In this document: positions 46,533 through 56,741 of the stretch, piece by piece
Layout of the letters: each line of letters begins with the position of its first letter
Position numbering within the stretch: position 1 is the first letter of the stretch
Origin: Saccharomycopsis malanga
Taxonomy: Eukaryota > Ascomycota > Saccharomycetes > Ascoideales > Saccharomycopsidaceae
Length of the DNA stretch: 64,000 nucleotides
Assembly (NCBI GenBank): GCA_004014935.1
Contig: CP025324.1
Location: 558,001-622,000, forward strand
Direction of reading: 5' to 3'
Notes under the pieces: generated by a model
Told to the model about the DNA's origin: nothing
Database searches by the model: none
The model's input: only the letters and a program-made list of their open reading frames with translations
Translations under genes and position numbers: made by a program

Positions 46533-47033
46533 TGAGGTGGTTGTATTCGGCTTTATTTTGTACTTTAATTATAGAACGTTATCTCTGGTTACAATGTAAA
46601 ATGAGTAAAACCTTGACCGACAAATCCCGAACTCAGTGTTCGTTGTAATGTACAGGCCTTTTTGAATTGGCTTTGAATGGCCTTTAGTAATTTTAGGCTT
46701 TATTTACATTATGATTTTATATTTTGAGGTCTGTATATACGTGTTACCAACTAACATATAGTGGACTGGAAAATGGTATTAAAGTGAGGTGCACAAACAT
46801 TTTCTACACTAAGTTATACGAAATATCTGCCAACATGTAGGTGTTGTCAACATTGACCTTCTTAGTTTGGTTTAATGTGATCTCAAAATAGTGGCCATAT
46901 ATAAAGTATATAGTATACCATTTTTGGGGTACTTATAAACTGGCTGTTAAGAGAAGGTGCGACTATGTAGAATGAATAACGATGAAGAGAGTCTTGGAAA
47001 CAAGAGTGGCAGTAGAACGGTCAAGTGACAAAA
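46533..47033. other. Intergenic, TRAPPC11-type gene promoter
   Basis: 501 bp. The 3' flank of SPB4 and the upstream region of the next gene. AT-rich; no motif called. Confidence 0.4.
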
Positions 47034-50000
47034 ATGGAGCATTATCCTGCTGACTATGTTACTCAGCAGGCTCCATTGGTGGTTGTGCAAGGGCTTGGGG
47101 CACATACCAATGTGAGTGTTGGACATAAGAGAGAGCCGAAAGTGAACGAGGTGGTAGGAAAAGAAGACAACAGAGATGACGACTCATCACATCCATTGAT
47201 AGAAAGTGTTGAGAAGATCCAGAGAGTGTTGCCGGAAGTTCATACGGACTGTGGGGAGAAGTTGGTGACCTTGTTCAAACGGCATGACGTGGCCAATGAC
47301 ATTTGGGCAAGTCAATATACAAAATCTAATTTCAATTCGAATACTTTAGCGTACAAATTTTCATTTGTTGGCAATGATTTTGGTTTGATCAAAACTGCTA
47401 CTTTAGAGGACAAGAAAAAGAAAAGTAACATTGTATCATATACAATGAAAGATGTTTCTATACTTTCACCTTTCAATAAGAGCTCCTCTATTTATCCTTA
47501 TGGGATATTGGACGAGAACTGGTTGGCGAAATACAAACACCTAATCCCAGCTGTTTTTATCTCTTTCCATAAGTTGGATACCACCGAAGATTACGACATC
47601 AAAGACGTTGGTCTAGCTAAGGAAATCACAACTATCAAGAACCAGATCCAAAAGGCAGGAATTAGATTCATTGAGATTGTAGTTTCGGACCAGTCGGCTG
47701 TTGAAAACCCATCATTGACCGATAGAATTAATAATATCAGAAACATGACGGGACTTGCTCCTCGAACAGGATTGTTGTTTCTTCCTGAAAGCTCCCATAA
47801 GGAATACAATGTCTTTGTAGAGGCTATTTTGCATTTGATCAGACCTTGGTGTTATGATTTCTACATTAATCTCGAAAAGAAGCTTCGTAGAAAAAGAGTA
47901 AACCCCCCATCAAACCTCTCCAAAACATTATGTTTCGACAGCAACCCTCAAGACAATACAATAACATATAGTATAGACCAGTGGGATGCGCGATATGCCG
48001 TAAAATTGGCTCTTGTGAACTTGTTTCATCAAAACAACGAAATGTCGATCAAACATCTAGAGTCTGCTTACGAGTCGTTGATCTTGTTGTTAAGGTCGTT
48101 ACCGTTGGCAGAGTATTCAGGCAATAAGGAAGTGGTGTTTCTTTGGCACCAGTCGCGCCAGTTGTTAGACATATTGACCATAAATATTGTGAAAGAATAC
48201 TTGTATTTAGAGTTGTCAAACAAAGCCTACAGACGGTTTGACACTCATATACAAAACATTGTGTCCATACTCAAGCTCAACAATATCAACCCTGCCTCTT
48301 ATAGCACCTGCCATTGGCTAAGTATTCTGTTCGAATGGCTAGGAGAGCTCTGTGTAATGGCGGACGAATATATAGTTCCTATAGACCGGCCATTGTTGAG
48401 CGATTCCAATTTCGGTGCTCTTGCCATGCCCCAACCAGGCTATATTTTCCTTCAAGCGGTGAATTTCATCAGAAGAACCAAAGCCAGAACAGAGGCCGAA
48501 GCCTTGGAAAACGGGTTGTGTGTTTCACCAAACGAGAAGTTAATATTACAAGAAGAGGATGCTAAAGAGGTAAAACAGTTGGTAAATGTGAAAACTAATA
48601 TAGTGGTGAAAACAGAGCTGGATATTATAGATTATTATCTCAGTTTGCCACTTGAAAAGAATCTTGATTATCCGTTCCATCAGAAAAGCATTGTTGTTCT
48701 TCAGAAATCTTTGGTTTCGTTCATGAAAGCTAAAGAGACAGAATTTGAGCGTTCTATTGCTTATATCAATTTCCAGCTAGCGGAGGAAAACTACGCATTG
48801 AAAAACTACGAAAAGGCTGTGGAATTCTATGAAGAATGTTTGATCTATTACAAGCAAGACAATTGGAAAACCATTCTCATCTTGGTATTTGTAAAGTTGG
48901 TAAACTGTTTCTTGAAACTCAAAAAATACAATGGGGCCATTTTGTATATTTTGGAATTGGCTGTTATTGATGATGTCTTCTTTTCCTCTGAGATTAAAAG
49001 TTTGATTTTTCCAGAAAATAAAAAGGCCACTCTTCTCAATTTAGTGAAATTCCAATCTAAAGATGAAATCCCCGTAATCAACTTGTATCCTGCTGATGAA
49101 ACGATTCTGCCTCCAAACTTGTTTGCCGGTGTCTTTCTATTCAAAACCCCGCTATTGCCTTTGTCTCAGAGGTGCGAAATGCAGTTTTCCCTACAGAGTT
49201 TGGTCAATAAACATTTTATCAATGATTTCGCCATAGAATCTGTCACCATAGAGTTCAAGGGCTATTTCCTGGCTATAAAGTTGGAACATGATGCCTCTAA
49301 GCCAGATTCACAAGTTCAAGTCGTGGATTTTCCGCAGGACGAATCAGTTGCTGCTGTAAACTTGAATCTCGGCCCATCAGCTTTTAAGGTATTCCATTTT
49401 TCCCAAATGGCAAACAAAATTGATACAAATACCGTGACGTCTATTGTGATCAACATTTCGCATGAAAAGTTTGGACTCAAGTACCATTTGCCAGTGGTTC
49501 CACTGTTGGCAAATGACTCTTATATTGATGCCAAGAACAACCCAGCAGTGGTGACACCTAACAGTTCAGATGCTGCAAAATACTACATTAACAACGTACC
49601 TAAAACCTCTTTTTTCTGGGTTTCTGCCAACGGCATGTCCAAACAACTTGTCAAAACCTCAAACCCTTACGAAGTGGTGGTCATACCTAGACGGCCAGAA
49701 ACCAGCATCCAAGTTGTAGAACCAACAAATGCGTATAGCAATGAGCTTTATGAGTTGAAACTTTTGGTGGACAATAAAGATCATGAAGACATTGGTTTGA
49801 TTTTCCGGCCTTCGGTGAATATTTATGACGCCAAAGCCACGTCGTCACATGGCACTCGTCCAAGCTCAAAGGTGTCATCAAGAGTCACCTCTCCACGCAA
49901 TAGCTTGGATCTTCGAAGACCTTTGGCTAGTGGCGACGCAAGTTTCAGTGATTCCAATCATGGTGTACCATTGACTGAATTAAAATGGGATGATCTGGAC

Positions 50001-51041
50001 ATGTCAAACAAGTCCCAACCACATGATTTGAAATTGGTAAGTGTCAAGTCATATAGTAAAGAGAGCCACTCCCTATTTATTAAGGTACCAAACGTCTCTT
50101 CCAAGTATTTCGTGATCAAAATCGAATGCAGCTTCTTCACAGGAGAAGAAATTGCAAAACAACAGGAGTCTGAGGAAGTGAAGAAAACGTTATCCACAAG
50201 AGACACGTTGAACATACGAATACCTATTGTAGCACCGTTTGGCTATTCCTTTGGGGTCCTTCCTAAACTAAGGTTTGAGGATGTTCCTAATCCGTTTTTG
50301 TTTGACGACAAGAACGCTCAGAACAATGGCCCCTTGACGGTTCACTCTAGAACCTGGTCTGGAAAAGCTTTGATTACCTTCCTAGGAAACAGCTCCGTAG
50401 ACATTGTTGACACTCTGGTAGAGGTCTACACCCCAGTGCCAGAGCAGTTTGATTGCCAGATTCTCGGAAAGAAGAAGAATCCAGAGGACACTGTCTTGAC
50501 ATTGAGTCGTACTGGTAGCACATATACATTGGAAAAGTTATTCAGCACCATCAAGAAAGATATTCAAGTCCACGCCAATATAGCAGTTCATGTAAAGATT
50601 GTCCTGAAATGGAGACGTCACGACCTGAAGACAGTCAACCAGTTTGAAAGCCAAGTCTGGAAACTTGCATTGCCTTTGTTTGAACCTCGTGTCTTGTTTG
50701 AGGTGTCAAGACTTCACAAGGAAGAGGAGAAAAACATATGTTTTGTATTCAAATATGTAATCGAAAACCCGACTGCCAGAATCTTCACATTTTCCACTCT
50801 CATTGATTCAAATGAAAACTTTGATATTCACGGCAACAACAAGTCCATAGGCCTGTTGCCAATATTACCATTCACCAGACAACAGCTCAAATTCAAGGCC
50901 GTTGTCAAACAAAAAGCACAAGGCAAGTTGAAAATTCCAGCATTGAGAGTTTACGATTTGTTCTACAAAGTCACATTGCCCGTTCTTTTAGCGACAAACG
51001 AAGCACTGGCAAACAAATCAGATATATACATCAAGATTTAA
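47034..51041 (+). CDS. TRAPPC11: TRAPPC11-like protein (Foie-gras/Gryzun)
   Basis: 1335 residues from the ATG at 47034. Near residue 155 the segment YPYGILDENWLAKYKHLIPAV then FISFHKLD matches the TRAPPC11 pattern (Y-IP-GIL...W..KH..LVPA..V.FY.LD). Residues about 290-680 are helical and TPR-like with NYEKAVEFYEECLIYYKQDNW, the Foie-gras domain. The second half (about 750-1335) is beta-rich like the Gryzun/adhesin-like region of TRAPP subunits, with a Ser-rich insert near 950. TRAPPC11 belongs to the metazoan and filamentous-fungal TRAPPIII complex in ER-Golgi traffic and autophagy; S. cerevisiae lacks it. Trs130/TRAPPC10 was considered but its N-terminal pattern is absent here. Confidence 0.82.
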   Translation: MEHYPADYVTQQAPLVVVQGLGAHTNVSVGHKREPKVNEVVGKEDNRDDDSSHPLIESVEKIQRVLPEVHTDCGEKLVTLFKRHDVANDIWASQYTKSNFNSNTLAYKFSFVGNDFGLIKTATLEDKKKKSNIVSYTMKDVSILSPFNKSSSIYPYGILDENWLAKYKHLIPAVFISFHKLDTTEDYDIKDVGLAKEITTIKNQIQKAGIRFIEIVVSDQSAVENPSLTDRINNIRNMTGLAPRTGLLFLPESSHKEYNVFVEAILHLIRPWCYDFYINLEKKLRRKRVNPPSNLSKTLCFDSNPQDNTITYSIDQWDARYAVKLALVNLFHQNNEMSIKHLESAYESLILLLRSLPLAEYSGNKEVVFLWHQSRQLLDILTINIVKEYLYLELSNKAYRRFDTHIQNIVSILKLNNINPASYSTCHWLSILFEWLGELCVMADEYIVPIDRPLLSDSNFGALAMPQPGYIFLQAVNFIRRTKARTEAEALENGLCVSPNEKLILQEEDAKEVKQLVNVKTNIVVKTELDIIDYYLSLPLEKNLDYPFHQKSIVVLQKSLVSFMKAKETEFERSIAYINFQLAEENYALKNYEKAVEFYEECLIYYKQDNWKTILILVFVKLVNCFLKLKKYNGAILYILELAVIDDVFFSSEIKSLIFPENKKATLLNLVKFQSKDEIPVINLYPADETILPPNLFAGVFLFKTPLLPLSQRCEMQFSLQSLVNKHFINDFAIESVTIEFKGYFLAIKLEHDASKPDSQVQVVDFPQDESVAAVNLNLGPSAFKVFHFSQMANKIDTNTVTSIVINISHEKFGLKYHLPVVPLLANDSYIDAKNNPAVVTPNSSDAAKYYINNVPKTSFFWVSANGMSKQLVKTSNPYEVVVIPRRPETSIQVVEPTNAYSNELYELKLLVDNKDHEDIGLIFRPSVNIYDAKATSSHGTRPSSKVSSRVTSPRNSLDLRRPLASGDASFSDSNHGVPLTELKWDDLDMSNKSQPHDLKLVSVKSYSKESHSLFIKVPNVSSKYFVIKIECSFFTGEEIAKQQESEEVKKTLSTRDTLNIRIPIVAPFGYSFGVLPKLRFEDVPNPFLFDDKNAQNNGPLTVHSRTWSGKALITFLGNSSVDIVDTLVEVYTPVPEQFDCQILGKKKNPEDTVLTLSRTGSTYTLEKLFSTIKKDIQVHANIAVHVKIVLKWRRHDLKTVNQFESQVWKLALPLFEPRVLFEVSRLHKEEEKNICFVFKYVIENPTARIFTFSTLIDSNENFDIHGNNKSIGLLPILPFTRQQLKFKAVVKQKAQGKLKIPALRVYDLFYKVTLPVLLATNEALANKSDIYIKI

Positions 51042-51456
51042 GTAGCGTTGATATATATCATTAAACTAGATGCCCTATTCCACAATGGCCATATCTTATA
51101 TAATATACAAAGCGATGCATCCCCAAAACATTGTGTATTACTCGAAAATGCGGCAGAATACAAGCTTTCTTCGAACAGTACTGAGCCAACATTTTCTAGT
51201 TAACAAAATATGCGGCCATTCTTGATTGCTAGGCAGTATAAAAGCAAACAAATAGTACTACATATCACTGCCATCTTGTATCAAGTATTGTAATACTCAA
51301 TATTCGTCTTGACATACAATATATGCAGTTTTATGTATTACTATGTTACATTCGCATGATCCTGCATTTTGCTACATATAACGAGATGAGCTAAAGAAAT
51401 CTTTATATGATATTAACTAGAGCTTTGTTGAGAAGATTTAAAGGTTACTGATCAAC
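51042..51456. other. Intergenic, nothing recognised
   Basis: 415 bp between two rightward genes; AT-rich. No motif called. Confidence 0.4.
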
Positions 51457-52779
51457 ATGAACTATGGTTTATTGAGCAAAGTCAGGTATAATTGTTTTTC
51501 AAGGCTGGCTCAATGTATGAGAAGATATAGCTCAAAATCTAATAGAAAGTCTGATGAAAACAATATTGGAGGCAAACAAGATGAGGAGCAAGGAGGATAT
51601 ATGAAAAAAAGGCTAGAACAGTTACAAGAGGATGCTGTTGCTAGTGATCCTACAGCAAGAAGCAAACTTATTGAGCAGCTTATTCAAGAAGGAAAGTCTG
51701 TTGGTTCGTTGGTTGAAAAAGATATGAAAATGGCAGAAATATATACAAAACTACTGCAAAAGAAGTTTGAAGACGAGTTTGCTGCAGAGTTGTCGTATGC
51801 TAAGATTCCATCTTATGCTGATGCAGCAACCAAAGATATTGCCATCTCCAAACCTTGGACAGGTGGGGAGTCTGCTTCTGATGTGGCCAAGTCGTTGCAC
51901 AGTGGGTCAAAGGCAGCAAATCAAAAGTCTCTTCCAGAAACTGTGCGGCTTCCATTCAAGCGAAAATTGAGTGTTTCAGAGCGTATTGACCGAGCAAGAG
52001 AAAAGTCGCTTGATTACAGTTTGCTCAAGCATTCTGACGAAAATGACAACTTTAAAGAGCTTTACAGAGAACGGCTATTAGGGCCTGAGCAGGTGTCGAG
52101 AGTCTCGTTTGCTGCAGCAACAGGGTCAATTAAAGGCATGGCAGACGCCCAGATAGAGGCTGCAAGAGAAAGAGGAGAGTTTGACAATCTTCCTAGAGGC
52201 AAACCTATGAAAAATGTTTATGACAATAGCAGTCCGTATCTCGACCAAACCGATTTTCATCTAAATAACATTTTGAAAAGACAAGAAGTCAAATTGCCTT
52301 GGATAGAGAAACAGGGCACGGTGACTGTGGAGATCAACAAGTTTCGTCAGAAATTGAAAGACGAATGGATTAATAAAGCTGTTCATTTGATAGACAATGA
52401 AAATGCTGGCAAACCCTCAGAACTTAAAGTGAAAAAGGCAAGGTATTATGCAGAAAATCCTACGCTTTTGAGGGATAAGGTGTGGGAAGACCAGAAGAGA
52501 CAATATTTGAAGGTGGCTCTTCGACATTTGAATGACTCTATCCGAGGTTACAACTTGCAAGCACCGATGCCATCGCAGAAATTCTACTTGATAGCTGACA
52601 AGGAATTGGAAAGATGTTATAAAGACGCTGGTCCAGAAATTGTGTCTGCGGTTAAAAGATTCTTATATCCAAGTGAGACAAAACAATCTACAAAGCAATA
52701 CAGACAATCGTCGTCAGTATATTATAGTCCAGCAGGTGCATCCTTGGGTAGTCTTTTCCGGAGCATGTTCAAAAAGTGA
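51457..52779 (+). CDS. DUF1992/DnaJC28-like mitochondrial protein
   Basis: 440 residues. The N-terminus MNYGLLSKVRYNCFSRLAQCMRRY is basic with no acids, a likely mitochondrial signal. The middle (about 230-265) has the DUF1992 signature: ADAQIEAARERGEFDNLPRGKPM, then Y-LDQTDFHLNNILKRQEVKLPWIE. This is the domain shared by bacterial YhdN-like proteins and human DnaJC28. No J domain (HPD) is present. The function of the family is not settled; links to Golgi and mitochondrial chaperoning have been proposed for animal homologues. Confidence 0.78.
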   Translation: MNYGLLSKVRYNCFSRLAQCMRRYSSKSNRKSDENNIGGKQDEEQGGYMKKRLEQLQEDAVASDPTARSKLIEQLIQEGKSVGSLVEKDMKMAEIYTKLLQKKFEDEFAAELSYAKIPSYADAATKDIAISKPWTGGESASDVAKSLHSGSKAANQKSLPETVRLPFKRKLSVSERIDRAREKSLDYSLLKHSDENDNFKELYRERLLGPEQVSRVSFAAATGSIKGMADAQIEAARERGEFDNLPRGKPMKNVYDNSSPYLDQTDFHLNNILKRQEVKLPWIEKQGTVTVEINKFRQKLKDEWINKAVHLIDNENAGKPSELKVKKARYYAENPTLLRDKVWEDQKRQYLKVALRHLNDSIRGYNLQAPMPSQKFYLIADKELERCYKDAGPEIVSAVKRFLYPSETKQSTKQYRQSSSVYYSPAGASLGSLFRSMFKK

Positions 52780-53164
52780 AATTGTTCACAGTTAGAGTAA
52801 CTGTAACCATTGTAAATAACAAAAATATAATAATATTATTATTAATAATAATAATATCATATATTTCGAACCCCAGTACATATCATTATATATTTCCCTA
52901 TATACAATAAGATAGATATACATTGATATATGCGCTATTTCTAAAGGGACTAACTCTAAGTCAGACAGTCACAACTACACGTTGAGTCTCGTTCAGCATC
53001 GTAAAAAGTGTTCATAGTCGATTATCGAACCCTTGAGCCTGTTTAATATTTTTTCTCTTTTCAGAAACTACTGGCCGCTGAACTATTCTGCACAGTGGCC
53101 TAATAATGTTAATATAAATGCATTTATTCATCAACAAGTCCTTTTGTAAATTGTCCCTAACATC
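52780..53164. other. Convergent intergenic region with repeat copy D
   Basis: 385 bp. Most of the left half is repeat copy D and its ATT-rich tail. The rest is the 3' flank of the PKH gene. Confidence 0.5.
52826..52950 (-). repeat. Dispersed repeat, copy D
   Basis: Minus-direction copy with the core GTACTGGGGTTCGAAATATA, an ATT/AAT-rich tail (52826-52858) and CCCTTTAGAAATAGCGCATATA at the other end. Between these lies an insertion of about 40 AT-rich bases relative to copies B and C. Confidence 0.65.
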
Positions 53165-55765
53165 CTATTTATAATTTGAGTCTACCAATGTTGCAGCAGC
53201 CAATGCTGCCTCTGTTCCTGTTAACATGCCAGCGTTACCAGCTGGGTCTTTTTCTATTATTTTCTTCAATTTGTAATCCTGACCGCTAAGTCGAGCTTCG
53301 GTTATACATTCTGTCCATTGGTTAACCAAGCTTTTGTCAACTTGGAACAAAATGGTTGTGGTGTATGTGATAACTGCAAAGATGCCTGTAAAGAATTGAT
53401 GTGCGGGGATGCCATTGCCATTGCTGTTATTGTCAAAAGCACTGCTTCCGTTAGTATGCAGATCTAGGATCACCTCCTTGATCCTTATCGAGGGATGTGT
53501 CAAGTCGATTTCAGAAATTACCTCGTACTTGGCAAAATTGTCAGTGGTGTTCATATTGCTTCCTGGCCGTCTGCCCAAGATAAGCAATCTACCCAAATTG
53601 GTAATTATTATCATTCGGCTGGAGTGGAAGTCTACAGAAGCCGAGTTTCCTCCTAAAAAGTTTCCACTATTTACTACAAACTTGGTGGTATTGAGTATCT
53701 TTTTGAACATCCCACCAGAACCTTTTCCATCCAGTTCTACGTTGGACTCGCTGTGGTAACCGTTGGCTGATGCTGTTTGGAGTTCGTTGTCAACTTGTTG
53801 GATTTCATTGGTTTTCACGTAATGTATTATGCCGCTGATACTTTTCTCGTCATTTTGGTTCTTTGAACTCGTGCTACTATTATTCGTGGTCAAATTGTCT
53901 CTCAAGCCAAACTTGCCGTTTCCATGGACCATTTGAGTCAACAAACTATAGTTGATATTGCCACTACTGTTCCGTTTCCCCTTGAAATACAAAGGACTGT
54001 TTGCCAACTTTCCCTTGAACCTTTTCTCAAACGTCTCAGTGGTCATATACTGGATGTACAACACACCCACCTTCAAGATACGTTCGTGCTGGTTACGGAG
54101 AAACTTGTACCACTCCAAGTCCACAGGAGAGAAGTCGGGCACTTTGAACTTCGGCGACTGTGGTTTACGGATATGAAGCACGTTTGGTTTCTTGGGACTA
54201 CTTACTGGAGATGTTGTGGAGCCCATTTGAGGTGAAGACGGCAATGAAACTGAGCCGCCGTTAGTCTTTTTGTCTGTCGGATTCTTGGCTGTTACTGGTA
54301 GTCTAGGACTATTAGGTTTTAGGGTGCTGATGTTAGTGTTTGCCACATCGTTATGATATTTCATACGCAAGTCTGATCCTCTAGCAGTACGTACTGCTGA
54401 GCCTGTGACTGGAGAAGAATGCTGGCGACGATGTTGATTGATGTCTTTGCTGGACTTTTTTTTACTTTTTGTATTACTGGGCGGAATGTCGGATCCTCGT
54501 AAAGATATTTTTGTCAATGCAATTGCTGCAGCGTTGGCAGACAAGTTTCTAGGTTTGGCCTGCTGCTTCTTTGAGGTCTCCTCGGTTATTGTTGGGGTGT
54601 TTGACCCAGAAGCAGCTTTTTCACTAGTCAAGGTGTTGGTTGCACTATTGGTACTGCCACCTGTGTTAACAAAAGAAGAAGAGGACAGGCTAGAGGTGTT
54701 TTTAAATGACTTTCCGGAGGAATCTGACTTTCGGCTTTTCATGGGAATTCTGATTTTCGGAGAAGCCCCCAATTCCGGAACCTGGCGCATGGCATACGCT
54801 GAAATCTTGTAAGCACTAAACTCTGGAGGCGGCGAATACCACACAGACTGTTCGGTGTTCTGCCAGTCAATGTCCTGGAACAACAAGTGTTTTTCCAAAT
54901 CTCTGATGGTGGGCCGATCCTCCGGTATTGGCACAAGAATGCGCTTGACCAAGTCTCTGATAATAGTAGGGAACCCTGCGGAAAAAGCATACTTTGCCTT
55001 CATCACCTGCTGGAATGTCAAATAGTCGTTTGTAGCTTTGAAAGGGGGCCTGCCTGCTATCATCTGGTATATGATACATCCAAGAGCCCATATGTCACAG
55101 GGTTTTCCTACTGCCTTGTCGTTCAATAGCTCTGGAGACACATACTCTGCTGTGCCTACAAAAGACTTTGCCTTGCCGTCGTCAATAAACTTGTTAGTGG
55201 CAGGATCCTTGGAAAGAAGCTTTGCGGTGCCAAAGTCTGTGATCTGTATACGGTATCCGCTGTCTAAGAGTATGTTTTCTGGCTTCAAATCACGGTGTAT
55301 TATGCCCTTGCTGTGTATATATTTCAAGGCATCCATGATCTGCGCCGCGTAGTATTTAGTGACCTGCTCGTTCAAGGAGCCGTATTTTTTGATGAGACTC
55401 AACAATTCGCCGTTGGCAGCATAATCAAGGACAAAGTATAACGAGTACTCGTCCTGGAACGTGAAAAATAGATGTATAACCCCATTTCTACGGCCCAAAA
55501 TGTTGAGGGAGTCTTTCTCGATGTTGACATACTTCACCTTCTTCTCCTTCACTATATGCCGCTTGTCTAGAACTTTAATAGCATAGAGTTTGTCTGTATG
55601 GATGTCGCGAGCTAGCATGACTGTCGAATAGGAGCCTTCGCCAAGCTCGCCTTCAAACTTGAAGTCGCTGGCTGCTCGTTTGATGATTTTTGTCTGCACT
55701 ACACCGTCCCCAGACGTCTCAACCACCTTTAGCTTTGCAGCCCATTCTTCACTGGGATTAGCCAT
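53165..55765 (-). CDS. PKH1/PKH2: PDK1-type protein kinase, PKH family
   Basis: 866 residues. The kinase domain covers about 34-300: GELGEGSYSTVMLA (glycine loop), YAIKVLDKRHIVKEKK (catalytic Lys), GIIHRDLKPENILLDS, ITDFGTAKLL, and FVGTAEYVSPELL in the activation loop. The middle is Ser/Pro-rich and basic. About 545-700 and 710-845 resemble a split PH-like domain (FLRNQHERILKVGVLYIQYM; MIIITNLGRLLILGR; FAVITYTTTILFQVD...WTECI). PKH kinases phosphorylate the activation loops of Ypk, Sch9 and Pkc1 downstream of sphingoid bases and eisosomes. Which of the PKH paralogues this is cannot be settled from the sequence alone. Confidence 0.9.
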   Translation of the reverse strand: MANPSEEWAAKLKVVETSGDGVVQTKIIKRAASDFKFEGELGEGSYSTVMLARDIHTDKLYAIKVLDKRHIVKEKKVKYVNIEKDSLNILGRRNGVIHLFFTFQDEYSLYFVLDYAANGELLSLIKKYGSLNEQVTKYYAAQIMDALKYIHSKGIIHRDLKPENILLDSGYRIQITDFGTAKLLSKDPATNKFIDDGKAKSFVGTAEYVSPELLNDKAVGKPCDIWALGCIIYQMIAGRPPFKATNDYLTFQQVMKAKYAFSAGFPTIIRDLVKRILVPIPEDRPTIRDLEKHLLFQDIDWQNTEQSVWYSPPPEFSAYKISAYAMRQVPELGASPKIRIPMKSRKSDSSGKSFKNTSSLSSSSFVNTGGSTNSATNTLTSEKAASGSNTPTITEETSKKQQAKPRNLSANAAAIALTKISLRGSDIPPSNTKSKKKSSKDINQHRRQHSSPVTGSAVRTARGSDLRMKYHNDVANTNISTLKPNSPRLPVTAKNPTDKKTNGGSVSLPSSPQMGSTTSPVSSPKKPNVLHIRKPQSPKFKVPDFSPVDLEWYKFLRNQHERILKVGVLYIQYMTTETFEKRFKGKLANSPLYFKGKRNSSGNINYSLLTQMVHGNGKFGLRDNLTTNNSSTSSKNQNDEKSISGIIHYVKTNEIQQVDNELQTASANGYHSESNVELDGKGSGGMFKKILNTTKFVVNSGNFLGGNSASVDFHSSRMIIITNLGRLLILGRRPGSNMNTTDNFAKYEVISEIDLTHPSIRIKEVILDLHTNGSSAFDNNSNGNGIPAHQFFTGIFAVITYTTTILFQVDKSLVNQWTECITEARLSGQDYKLKKIIEKDPAGNAGMLTGTEAALAAATLVDSNYK

Positions 55766-56153
55766 GATGGTACCAACTGTTCTTCCTATCTGTTTATTTC
55801 GAGTTTTTCCTCACGGGGTATCATTTAAAACCCAACGAACAATGTCCCAGCAGCAATTCTTTAATATGTTGTAAGCCAGACAAGTGTTGATGGAGGACTT
55901 AACAACAACGCATGAAACGAGAGTACGGGCCGTGCGATGACTTCTAGATAGAGCACTAAATTCACCTTATCCTGCTGTTATGTGCTTCTAAAATACCGCT
56001 TGTTGACAGATATCCACTAGACAGAAAACCAACAACCAAAAGAAAATCAGCATGTATTGCTCCCAATGGGCTTACAGTAACCTGGAACTAGGTACACTTA
56101 TAAATGAACCATATACTACTATAAGCCCATAAATCGGGTAACGTTTGTTCTTG

Positions 56154-56179
56154 GCTATACCGGGTCGCTATACCCCGTC
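56154..56179. repeat. 13-bp tandem duplication, GC-rich
   Basis: GCTATACCGGGTC is followed directly by GCTATACCCCGTC, 11 of 13 bases identical. GGCT before and AGCC after can also pair, so the unit may form a hairpin. It lies about 390-415 bp before the PKH start. Confidence 0.55.
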
Positions 56180-56534
56180 AGCCATATAATGGAATGCAAT
56201 ATATATAATGAATGGAAAGAAGACTGTGGTAATTCACTAAGTCAGAGTGATCGTCAATTGACTATAATAGCTATCGGACTATTGATGGTACATGCAATAC
56301 ATAAAAAGTCATGCTATTTACATATGAAACAAAAATGTGATGAGTATATGCAATTAGTGAATAAGATTCTTGTAGATTGAATGCACAGTGCTGGTCTGTC
56401 AACTGCATTTCCAATAGGATAATACATCGACAGCCTTGCTGTAGAAGTTTCCGGCATTTAAACGAATTATACAGAAACCTGTAGAACCAGAACCTTCAAC
56501 ACTTACCCTTAAGCAATGCATAAATTACTATCTT

Positions 56535-56741
56535 TCAGCTAAGTATATCAAAAAATTCTGCAAATACACCAACAGTCAATTTTCCTTTGAGAAAACAAAA
56601 ACAAAAAAAAAACCTTGAATAATCTGGTCCATCCATCCTTTCAAACCAAAATCCATATCTGAGAGCCTCGATATAGTTGTTGGCTCGATCCAATGCCAAA
56701 GAGACACTTGTCATCTTAATGTGCCATTCTGAATGTTCCAT
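56535..56741 (-). CDS. Doubtful small open frame, 68 codons
   Basis: ATG start. The first 42 residues (MEHSEWHIKMTSVSLALDRA, NNYIEALRYGFWFERMDGPD) look more gene-like than chance. After residue 43 a T-run encodes FFFCFCF, suggesting the end of coding sequence or an unrecognised splice. No family recognised. Confidence 0.2.
   Translation of the reverse strand: MEHSEWHIKMTSVSLALDRANNYIEALRYGFWFERMDGPDYSRFFFCFCFLKGKLTVGVFAEFFDILS

Noticed and set aside
47034-51041. TRS130 or TRS120 as identity of the 1335-residue TRAPP protein
   Set aside because: The N-terminal pattern fits TRAPPC11, and the recalled Trs130 N-terminus does not align.
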